Assembly (NCBI GenBank): GCA_009922885.1
Contig: RFUP01000096.1
Location: forward strand, 1-7,786
Direction of reading: 5' to 3'
DNA length: 7,786 nt
Source of the DNA: Paracoccaceae bacterium
GTDB lineage: Bacteria > Pseudomonadota > Alphaproteobacteria > Rhodobacterales > Rhodobacteraceae
Both the position numbers and the translations under genes were made by a program. This document shows positions 1 to 5,837 of this stretch, in pieces (positions within the stretch are counted from its first letter, which is position 1; every line of letters begins with the position of its first letter). The notes under the pieces are model-generated. The model was not told the origin of the DNA. It searched no databases and worked only from the letters and a program-made list of their open reading frames with translations.

Positions 1-150
1 TTAAGCGATTTTTGTTGTTAAGCATACGTTTTTCAAGGCTGACGTGCGCATTTGAACGTTCGTTTCCAATGTTTTGAAAGGTGGAAAAAGGTTTAGTTGG
101 ATCTCCAAGGGCCCTGCTGACCAATCTTGCAAAACATCTCCTCAAAAGTG

Positions 151-178
151 TTGACGTTTTTTATCAAACGCCTACGGT
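151..178 (+). promoter_or_regulatory. Possible sigma-70-like promoter for the flotillin gene
   Basis: TTGACG (151-156) matches the -35 consensus at five of six positions. It is followed after 16 bases by TACGGT (173-178), a poor -10 hexamer. A second weak pair, TTGAAC (185-190) and TATCTC (207-212), lies just downstream. Both are guesses from hexamer matching in an AT-rich leader, and the true promoter could lie elsewhere. Confidence 0.2.
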
Positions 179-199
179 CATTAATTGAACAGGCGTTTA

Positions 200-286
200 A
201 TGCTCTTATCTCAAACAGAGGTGCAAAACTGCTTGGAGCGCCAGCAGGCCATTCGCCTGCGCAAGGTACTGGAGATTACAGAATGA
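200..286 (+). CDS. Possible 28-residue small ORF overlapping the flotillin start
   Basis: An ATG at 200 opens a 28-codon frame that ends with TGA at 284-286, so its stop overlaps the flotillin ATG (283) as ATGA. A modest AGG (191-193) lies six bases before its start. The predicted peptide begins MLLSQTEVQN and ends RLRKVLEITE; it is charged and probably helical, with no signal peptide or recognisable domain. An in-frame stop at 182-184 closes the frame upstream, so it is not the tail of a longer gene in this sequence. The only support is the junction geometry, which matches the three ATGA overlaps later in the window. It could be a coupled leader peptide or pure chance. Confidence 0.25.
   Translation: MLLSQTEVQNCLERQQAIRLRKVLEITE
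271..274 (+). promoter_or_regulatory. Ribosome binding site that sets the flotillin start
   Basis: GGAG at 271-274 lies eight bases before ATG 283. The longer in-frame alternative, TTG at 127, has no such site. The protein from 283 begins directly with a hydrophobic membrane anchor, as expected for this family, so 283 is preferred. Confidence 0.7.
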
Positions 287-1917
287 CGGTGTTCGTAACT
301 TTGGTCGTCGTGATTGTCCTCGCAATCCTAGTGATTCTTTTCTTAAACCGCTACTACCGCAAGGCCACGAGAGAAGTCAGTCTTGTGCGGACGGGTGCTG
401 GTGGGCAGCAGGTCGTTCTAGACGGGGGCTGCCTTGCGCTGCCCTTCCTTCACAAGGTCTCCGAAGTGAACATGCGCACAACGAAGCTCGAGGTCGAGCG
501 GTTGGGGCCGAAATCCATCATCACCAAGGATCGTCTGCGTGTGGATGTGGGCGCCGAGTTCTATGTACGCGTTCGCGCCACTGCGGAAGGCGTTGCGACT
601 GCTGCGCAGGCGCTGGCAGGCAAGTCCTTCCGCTCTTCCGATCTGGCCGAGACCCTCGATGGCAAGTTGGTCGATGCGATGTTGTCGGTCGCCGCGCGCT
701 ATACGATGGACGAATTGCAGGACAATCGTGCCGGTTATGCCCGAGAGGTGTCCGAGGTTCTGGCCGACAATCTGGCGCAGAACGGTCTCCTGCTGGAATC
801 TGTATCCCTGACTCGGATCGACCAGACGCCGTTCCACGCGCTTGACGAAAACAACGCCTTCAACGCCTTGGGTATGCGGCGCCTGGCTGAGATCATTGCG
901 GTTAACAAGAAGGAACGCGCGGTGATCGAGGCTGATTCCGAGGTGGCTGTGCGGCAAAGCCAGTTGGATGCGACCAAGCGCAAGCTGACCATCAGTCGTG
1001 AGGAAGAAGAGGCGATGATCACCCAACAGCGCGAGATTGAGATCGCGCGCTCCCGGTCGATGGCGGAGACCGCCGAGGAGCAAGCCACATCCGAAAAGCG
1101 GCGCGAGGCCGCGCGCATCGCCCGTGAGCGAGAAGTGCGCTTGACTGAGATCAACAAGGACCGTGAGCTGCGCGAGCAAAGCCTTGCCGCTGAACTGGCG
1201 ACCGCGTTGTCCAAGAGCGAGAACGCCGTGCGCCTTGCGGCCAAGCGTGTCGAGGAAGCCCATGCCGAAGCAGAGGCGATTGCTGCCACTTCAGCCGGGG
1301 CCGAGGCCGAGGAGAAGGTGCGTACCATCCGCGAACAGGCAGCCGCCGACCGCGAAAAGGTTCTGGCGCTGATCCGCGCTACCGAACAGGCAGAGGTGGA
1401 CGATACTCGCGTACGCTCCGAGGTGGGCACCATGCTGGCCATGGCTGAGGCCGAGGCTAAGGCGATGCTGGATCGTGCTGAGGCGCAGAAGGCCAAGCTG
1501 ATGGCCGAGGCCGAGGGCCGTGCTGCAGTGATTGAAGCCGAGAACGCCCAGAGCAACGAACTTATGGCAATGAAGCTGGACGAAGAGCGCATCCGCACCC
1601 TTCCAGAAGTGGTCGAACGCATGCTCAAGCCCGCCGAAAAGATCGAAAGCATCCGCATCAACCACATTACCGGTATGGGTCATTCTGGTGGCTCAAGCGG
1701 CGAGGGTCGCGGAGGTGACGCCAGCACGGTCAACCAGCTTGTGGATGGCGTTTTGTCGATGGCGCTTCAGCTTCCGGCCGTACAGCGGCTGGGCGAGGAA
1801 GTGGGCATGAATATCGGGGACGGTGTGCGCGGCATAACCTCGCAACTGGACCACCGCAGCAGCGGGTCCACCCGCGCCACGAAAACGGACGGCAAAACGT
1901 CCGACACCAAGGGCTAA
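283..1917 (+). CDS. yqiK: YqiK-type flotillin (SPFH-domain membrane scaffold protein)
   Basis: This encodes a 544-residue flotillin-like protein, close to the length of E. coli YqiK (about 553). Residues 3-22 form one hydrophobic membrane segment, followed by the basic stretch NRYYRKA. The SPFH/band-7 domain spans about 24-190; its motifs VRTGAGGQQVV, ITKDRLRVDV, YTMDELQDNR and LLLESVSLTRIDQT resemble YqiK closely. Residues 195-460 are a Glu/Ala/Arg-rich coiled coil with repeated AEAEA-type runs, and the tail from about 480 is Gly/Ser-rich and polar. Flotillins assemble into large oligomers at the inner membrane and are thought to organise membrane domains; the cargo of YqiK proteins is not established. 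A 6-bp hairpin (1886-1891 with 1898-1903) at the gene's 3' end lacks a T-run, so it is not an obvious terminator. No NfeD/YqiJ partner is visible in the window. The family assignment is firm; the role is not. Confidence 0.88.
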   Translation: MTVFVTLVVVIVLAILVILFLNRYYRKATREVSLVRTGAGGQQVVLDGGCLALPFLHKVSEVNMRTTKLEVERLGPKSIITKDRLRVDVGAEFYVRVRATAEGVATAAQALAGKSFRSSDLAETLDGKLVDAMLSVAARYTMDELQDNRAGYAREVSEVLADNLAQNGLLLESVSLTRIDQTPFHALDENNAFNALGMRRLAEIIAVNKKERAVIEADSEVAVRQSQLDATKRKLTISREEEEAMITQQREIEIARSRSMAETAEEQATSEKRREAARIAREREVRLTEINKDRELREQSLAAELATALSKSENAVRLAAKRVEEAHAEAEAIAATSAGAEAEEKVRTIREQAAADREKVLALIRATEQAEVDDTRVRSEVGTMLAMAEAEAKAMLDRAEAQKAKLMAEAEGRAAVIEAENAQSNELMAMKLDEERIRTLPEVVERMLKPAEKIESIRINHITGMGHSGGSSGEGRGGDASTVNQLVDGVLSMALQLPAVQRLGEEVGMNIGDGVRGITSQLDHRSSGSTRATKTDGKTSDTKG

Positions 1918-1960
1918 TGCGCGCGGCTCAAGTTCCATCCGCATTCGTCACAACCCCAAC

Positions 1961-1967
1961 AGGAGAA
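1961..1967 (+). promoter_or_regulatory. Ribosome binding site that sets the binding-protein start
   Basis: AGGAGAA at 1961-1967 sits six bases before ATG 1974. The same frame is open back to an ATG at 1917 that overlaps the flotillin stop (TAATG), but that start has no good ribosome site and would place 19 extra residues before the twin-arginine motif. Start 1974 puts the motif at residues 4-9, as a signal peptide requires. Confidence 0.8.
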
Positions 1968-1973
1968 ATTGAT

Positions 1974-3149
1974 ATGAATTTTTCGCGTAGAAGTTTTCTG
2001 GCCGGATCTTCGGCACTGGCCCTGTCATCGGCCCCGATCATCGGGCGAGCGCAGGGTAGCGACAAGATCATCTTTGCTTCGATCCTCGACCTTTCAGGAG
2101 GCCTCGACATCTATGGTGCACCGATGGCCGAAACCACCAAGATGGCAATTGATGACATTAATGCTGCCGGTGGTCTTCTGGGTCGCGAGGTCGAACTAAA
2201 ATTGTATGACGCTCAATCGACGATACAGTTCTACACTCAGTACGCCACTCAGGCCGCCGCGGGCGACCGGGCCCATACAGTGCATGCTGGCATCACGTCG
2301 GCCAGCCGCGAGGCGATCCGCCCAACGCTAGCGCGCTTCAAAACCCTTTATTTCTACAATACCCAGTACGAGGGTGGTGTCTGTGACTACAACACCTTCT
2401 GCACGGGCTCTACCCCGGCGCAAACCGTAGCCAAAGTCGTGCCCTATGCGATGAACAAATGGGGTAAGAAGGTCTACATCGTTGCGGCTGACTACAACTA
2501 TGGTCAGATTACCGCGCAGTGGATGCAGCGTTTCGTGAAAGAAAACGGCGGCGAGACGCTGGATGTAGAATTCTTCCCGCTGGATGTCACCAACTTCGGG
2601 CCCACCATCAACAAGATCCAGACGGCAAAGCCGGACTTTGTGATCTCGGCCCTGGTCGGCGGCGCGCATGTGTCCTTCTACCGCCAGTATGCTGCGGCGG
2701 GTATGAACAAAGAGATCCCGATTGCTTCGACCACCTTCGGCGTGGGCAACGAGCAGACCCTGATCTCGGCTGAGGAAGGCGATGGCATTATCGCGTCTTA
2801 TTCTTACTTCGAGGGCGCGAACAACCCGGCCAACACCGAGTTCCTCGCGCGTTTAGATGCGCGTCTTGGCGCTGGCCGCCCTGTGATGAATGAACTGGCG
2901 GTGCGGTCCTATGAGGGCGCGATGCTCTGGGCCGAGGCGGTAAAGATGGCTGGCACGCCCGACCGAGATCCGGTGATCGAGGCGCTGCGTACGGGGCTGT
3001 CTTACAACGGGCCCTCTGGCGCTGTGGCGGTTGATGCACAGACGGCTCAGCCTCCTGCGGATACGCAGCTTGTCTGTGACCTGGTAGCCAATCCCAACCA
3101 GTCCACTTTCCTGTTCGAAAACGGTTTGGCTGCAGCCGGAATCAAATAA
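1974..3149 (+). CDS. urtA: Urea/short-chain-amide ABC transporter periplasmic binding protein, Tat-exported
   Basis: This 391-residue protein is the periplasmic solute receptor of the importer encoded downstream. Residues 4-10 read SRRSFLA, a twin-arginine signal, followed by a hydrophobic run (residues 8-22) and a plausible cleavage site after Ala26 (GRA|Q), so it is probably exported folded by Tat. The mature part is a type I periplasmic binding fold of the UrtA/AmiC/FmdD group. The matching features are FASILDLSGGLDIYG at the start, AIDDINAAGGLLGREV (59-74), GITSASREAIRP (107-118) and YFYNTQYEGGVC (126-137). UrtA proteins have equivalent TSASRKA and QYEG motifs. The gene follows the flotillin by 56 bases with no evident terminator between, so co-transcription is possible. 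The ligand cannot be read from sequence: the family covers urea and aliphatic amides, and the linked amidase favours an amide. The urtA symbol denotes family, not proven substrate. Confidence 0.87.
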   Translation: MNFSRRSFLAGSSALALSSAPIIGRAQGSDKIIFASILDLSGGLDIYGAPMAETTKMAIDDINAAGGLLGREVELKLYDAQSTIQFYTQYATQAAAGDRAHTVHAGITSASREAIRPTLARFKTLYFYNTQYEGGVCDYNTFCTGSTPAQTVAKVVPYAMNKWGKKVYIVAADYNYGQITAQWMQRFVKENGGETLDVEFFPLDVTNFGPTINKIQTAKPDFVISALVGGAHVSFYRQYAAAGMNKEIPIASTTFGVGNEQTLISAEEGDGIIASYSYFEGANNPANTEFLARLDARLGAGRPVMNELAVRSYEGAMLWAEAVKMAGTPDRDPVIEALRTGLSYNGPSGAVAVDAQTAQPPADTQLVCDLVANPNQSTFLFENGLAAAGIK

Positions 3150-3156
3150 CATAAAT

Positions 3157-3182
3157 TGGGTCCGGCCTTTGGGCCGGCCCCA
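3157..3182 (+). promoter_or_regulatory. GC-rich intercistronic hairpin between binding-protein and permease genes
   Basis: Eight bases after the binding-protein stop, TGGG.CCGGCC (3157-3167, with a mismatched T at 3161) pairs with GGCCGG.CCCA (3172-3182, mismatched C at 3178) around the loop TTTG (3168-3171). This gives ten base pairs and one T-C mismatch. No T-run follows, so it does not look like a full intrinsic terminator. Hairpins at this position in ABC operons often protect the 5' message or damp read-through, so that the binding protein is made in excess over the membrane parts. That role is inferred here. Confidence 0.55.
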
Positions 3183-3190
3183 CTTGCCTT

Positions 3191-3194
3191 GGAG
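3191..3194 (+). promoter_or_regulatory. Ribosome binding site for the GTG-started permease
   Basis: GGAG at 3191-3194 is eight bases upstream of GTG 3203. It supports a GTG start that gives the expected short N-terminus followed directly by the first membrane helix. Confidence 0.65.
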
Positions 3195-3202
3195 CACCTT
3201 AA

Positions 3203-4072
3203 GTGGATCTTGTAGTCGCCGTCCTGTTCCAGCTGATCTATGTCATCTCGAACCTCGCGCTTATCAGCCTCGGTCTGGCAATCATCTTCGGCATGATGCG
3301 GGTCATCAACCTTGCGCATGGTGAATTTCTGATGCTGGGCGGCTACACTGTCGTCGTGGCCACCAATGCCGGGGTCAACATATGGGTCTCCATGCTGATC
3401 CTAGCGCCGCTGGTGGTCGGGATTATAGGAGTGATCGTCGAACGTTTGCTCATACGCTGGCTTTATGGGCGCATGGTGGACACATTGCTTGCCACGTGGG
3501 GACTGTCGCTGCTACTGGTGGGGATCGTCACTTCGATTTTTGGGGCGTCGACCGGAACGACGGTCTCCCCGCCTCTTGGCGTGGTGCGGATCGGGGATTA
3601 CTCCGCATCGGGATACGAGCTTTTCCTCGTTGTAGTAACCATTGTGCTGCTTTTTGGGGTTTGGCTGACCCTGCGGTTCACAAAGCTAGGCCTGCTGGCG
3701 CGCGGCACAATGCAGAACGCCGAGATGGCGTCCGCGTTGGGGGTATCGACCAGCCGGATTTACATGATCACCTTCGGGCTGGGCGCAGCAGTGTCCGGCC
3801 TTGCGGGTGGACTGCTGGCGCCGATGACAGGCGTTCTGCCCACGATCGGCGCCACCTATATTGCTAAGGCCTTCATTACCGTAATCTCGGGTGGGTCGGC
3901 GATCCTTGCGGGCACTACCGCTGGCTCGGTTCTTTTGGGCGGGATTAACGGCGTCTTCTCGTTCGTTGCAGGATCCACCTTCGGTGAGATAGCGCTTCTC
4001 ATGGCCGCCATCATTCTGTTGCGCCTGATGCCGCGCGGGATCACGGGCCGTTTCTTCCGGAAATCAATATGA
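3203..4072 (+). CDS. urtB: Urea/amide ABC transporter permease, UrtB/LivH type
   Basis: This 289-residue inner-membrane protein forms one half of the transport channel. It is almost entirely hydrophobic, with about eight membrane segments. The family-typical block GLAIIFGMMRVINLAHGEF (24-42) near the N-terminus corresponds to the LivH/UrtB 'G..N.AHG' signature. The cytoplasmic coupling loop that contacts an ATPase is visible as TMQNAEMASALGVSTSRIY (169-187), followed by the Gly/Ala-rich helix GLGAAVSGLAGGLLAP. The length is normal for the family and lacks the long N-terminal extension of some UrtB proteins. Translation starts at GTG, and the stop (4070-4072) overlaps the next ATG as ATGA, so production is probably coupled to the second permease. 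The family is certain; urea versus amide specificity is not determined. Confidence 0.87.
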   Translation: MDLVVAVLFQLIYVISNLALISLGLAIIFGMMRVINLAHGEFLMLGGYTVVVATNAGVNIWVSMLILAPLVVGIIGVIVERLLIRWLYGRMVDTLLATWGLSLLLVGIVTSIFGASTGTTVSPPLGVVRIGDYSASGYELFLVVVTIVLLFGVWLTLRFTKLGLLARGTMQNAEMASALGVSTSRIYMITFGLGAAVSGLAGGLLAPMTGVLPTIGATYIAKAFITVISGGSAILAGTTAGSVLLGGINGVFSFVAGSTFGEIALLMAAIILLRLMPRGITGRFFRKSI

Positions 4073-5112
4073 ACAGCGGCATTTTACGCCAGATGAGACC
4101 GACCTTCGTCTATGCTCTGCTGGGTGTGGTCTTCATGTTTGTGGCTCCCAATGTGCTGCAGCTTTTCACTATCATCAACCTGACCACAGCGATTGCGCTT
4201 GCGGTTCTGGCCCTTAGCCTGGCGCTGATCTGGGGATATGGTGGCATCCTGTGCTTTGGCCAGGTCGCGTTCTTCGGGCTGGGAGCCTATGTCTACACGA
4301 TCTCGGCGATCAATTTTGGCGGCTCGACATGGGCGATCCTGATGTCGGTGCTTGTTACCTCGGCCTTCGCGGCGGCGCTGGGGTATTTCATCTTCTATGG
4401 CCGGGTATCCGATGTTTATCTTGGCGTGATCACCCTGACCGTGACGCTGATCTTCTTTTCGCTGATCCGGCGCACATCGGGACCGGAATACAAGATCGGC
4501 AATGCCCTTCTGGGCGGGTTCAATGGTGTGTCGTCGCCGCCCATCAACCTGCCCTGGAACACCTCTTCCTTCCTGTTTCCTGAACAGGTCTTCTACGTGG
4601 CGATATCAGCGCTGATCCTGTGTTATGTTTTCGTGGGCTGGCTGGTGAACACCAAGTTTGGGCGCGTCTGCGTGGCGATCCGCGAAAATGAGCTTCGGGC
4701 CGAACTTCTGGGTTATGATATCCGCGCTTACAAGCTGGGCATCTTCACCATCGGCGCTGGAATCGCCGCGATCGGTGGTGTGCTTTTCTGCAACGGCGTG
4801 GGGCGGATCACGCCGGATGTGTTCAACCTCTACAACGCTGCTCTGACAATCATCTGGGTAATCGTGGGTGGACGCGGCACGCTGATCGGCCCAGTGGGCG
4901 CCACATTCGCGTTATTTTACCTGACATCTGCGCTTGGCGGGCAGACGGTTCTGAACAACAACCTTGTGCTGGGTGTGATCTTGATCATCTTCGTGCTGCT
5001 GGTGCCCAAGGGTGTCGCTCCCACGATCATCGATCGGGTAAACGCGCGCCGCAGGAAGGTGCCCACGCGGGCGCGGCGGCGGCGCAGCAGCCGTGCGGAG
5101 GGCACGCAATGA
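4069..5112 (+). CDS. urtC: Urea/amide ABC transporter permease, UrtC/LivM type
   Basis: This 347-residue protein is the second membrane half of the importer. Its conserved blocks are ALSLALIWGYGGILCFGQ (48-65), with AFFGLGAYVY following, and the cytoplasmic coupling loop FGRVCVAIRENELRAELLGY (197-216), which precedes GIFTIGAGIAAIGGVL (224-239). About eight to ten hydrophobic segments are evident. The gene overlaps the first permease by ATGA at its start and the first ATPase by ATGA at its stop (5110-5112). The cytoplasmic tail after about residue 323 is unusually basic: 11 arginines and one lysine occur among the last 25 residues, including RARRRR (334-339). Such a tail could bind anionic lipid or simply help topology. 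The remainder is ordinary for the family. Confidence 0.87.
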   Translation: MNSGILRQMRPTFVYALLGVVFMFVAPNVLQLFTIINLTTAIALAVLALSLALIWGYGGILCFGQVAFFGLGAYVYTISAINFGGSTWAILMSVLVTSAFAAALGYFIFYGRVSDVYLGVITLTVTLIFFSLIRRTSGPEYKIGNALLGGFNGVSSPPINLPWNTSSFLFPEQVFYVAISALILCYVFVGWLVNTKFGRVCVAIRENELRAELLGYDIRAYKLGIFTIGAGIAAIGGVLFCNGVGRITPDVFNLYNAALTIIWVIVGGRGTLIGPVGATFALFYLTSALGGQTVLNNNLVLGVILIIFVLLVPKGVAPTIIDRVNARRRKVPTRARRRRSSRAEGTQ

Positions 5113-5837
5113 CACGGCAACGCGGCGATGTGGTGGTTGAGACTCGTGACCTGTGCATGCATTTCGGCGGTGTGCGCGCCGTGGATCAAGTGGATTTTAC
5201 CCTGTTTGACCGGGAATTGCGTTGTCTGATCGGCCCTAATGGCGCGGGCAAATCGACCTTTTTCAAATGCCTGACAGGACAGCTTGTTCCCACATCGGGC
5301 GAAGTGCTGATCCGCGGGCAGGAGATGACGGGCGCGGAACCCTTTCAGGTGGCAAGTCTTGGTGTTGGTATCAAGACGCAGGTGCCCAACGTCTTTGATG
5401 GTTTGAGTGCTGAGGAAAATATTTGGTTATCAGCGCGCCGCTGGCATGGCGATGCACGAGCGCGGGTACTTACTGCAGAAACCATTGAGCGTCTGAAATT
5501 GGGCGATATCCGCCGCACCTTGGTGGGGCGGCTGGCCCATGGGCAGCGTCAGTGGGTCGAATTGGGAATGGTGGTGGCCTCGGAACCATGGCTGGTGCTG
5601 CTGGACGAGCCTGCCGCTGGCATGACCCACGAGGAAACCTACAGAACCGCCGAGTTGATCGAGGAGATCAACAAGACCTCGGCCCTGATCGTGGTGGAGC
5701 ATGACATGCAATTCATCCGCATGATTTCGCGTACAGTGACGCTATTTCATGAAGGACGCATCCTGATGCAGGACACGATGGAGGCGATTTCCGCCGATAA
5801 GCGTGCCCGCGAAGTCTATCTGGGGAACCGGGCATGA
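5109..5837 (+). CDS. urtD: Urea/amide ABC transporter ATPase 1, UrtD/LivG type
   Basis: This 242-residue cytoplasmic ATPase powers import together with the second ATPase. All nucleotide-binding motifs are present: Walker A GPNGAGKST (42-50), Q-loop Gln91, ABC signature LAHGQRQW (142-149), Walker B LVLLDEP (162-168) and switch His198 in VVEHDM. The signature carries His where most ABC proteins have Gly, and DEPAAGMT follows Walker B. Both traits mark the UrtD branch, whose usual form is LSHGQ; here the signature Ser is Ala. A strong ribosome site, GGAGGG (5097-5102), lies six bases before the ATG inside the preceding gene. The start and stop overlap the neighbours by ATGA (5109-5112 and 5834-5837), giving a tightly coupled permease-ATPase block. 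The symbol denotes the family; the substrate could be an amide rather than urea. Confidence 0.88.
   Translation: MTRQRGDVVVETRDLCMHFGGVRAVDQVDFTLFDRELRCLIGPNGAGKSTFFKCLTGQLVPTSGEVLIRGQEMTGAEPFQVASLGVGIKTQVPNVFDGLSAEENIWLSARRWHGDARARVLTAETIERLKLGDIRRTLVGRLAHGQRQWVELGMVVASEPWLVLLDEPAAGMTHEETYRTAELIEEINKTSALIVVEHDMQFIRMISRTVTLFHEGRILMQDTMEAISADKRAREVYLGNRA

Larger units (their letters stand above)
1..282. other. AT-rich leader upstream of the flotillin gene, mostly non-coding
   Basis: No gene with convincing coding character is visible here on either strand. The stretch is clearly richer in A and T than the genes that follow. It holds weak promoter-like hexamers, an 8-base palindrome GAACGTTC (54-61), a small hairpin (GCAGGC 244-249 pairing with GCCTGC 255-260, 5-base loop) just before the flotillin ribosome site, and a possible 28-codon reading frame (200-286), listed separately. 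The flotillin frame can be extended upstream to a TTG at 127, but that stretch has no ribosome site and reads as non-coding. No partial gene entering from the left edge could be recognised. Confidence 0.6.

Noticed and set aside
54..61. GAACGTTC palindrome as an SOS (LexA) operator
   Set aside because: The alphaproteobacterial box needs GTTC-N7-GTTC; no second GTTC occurs at that spacing.
127..282. Extended flotillin start at TTG 127 giving 52 more residues
   Set aside because: It has no ribosome site and a rare start codon, and it would place a non-family extension before the membrane anchor. GGAG at 271-274 supports ATG 283.
735..1667. Long antisense reading frame across the flotillin gene (also 418-1263 on the minus strand)
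   Set aside because: The predicted products are Ser/Arg/Ala-rich with no domain, and they mirror the regular Glu/Ala-rich coiled-coil codons of the flotillin. The + strand gene is clearly homologous to YqiK.
1886..1903. Terminator at the end of the flotillin gene
   Set aside because: The 6-bp stem lies inside coding sequence and has no T-run after it, so termination is not supported.
1917..1973. Binding-protein start at ATG 1917, overlapping the flotillin stop as TAATG
   Set aside because: This start would bury the twin-arginine signal behind 19 residues and lacks a ribosome site, whereas AGGAGAA precedes ATG 1974 at good spacing.
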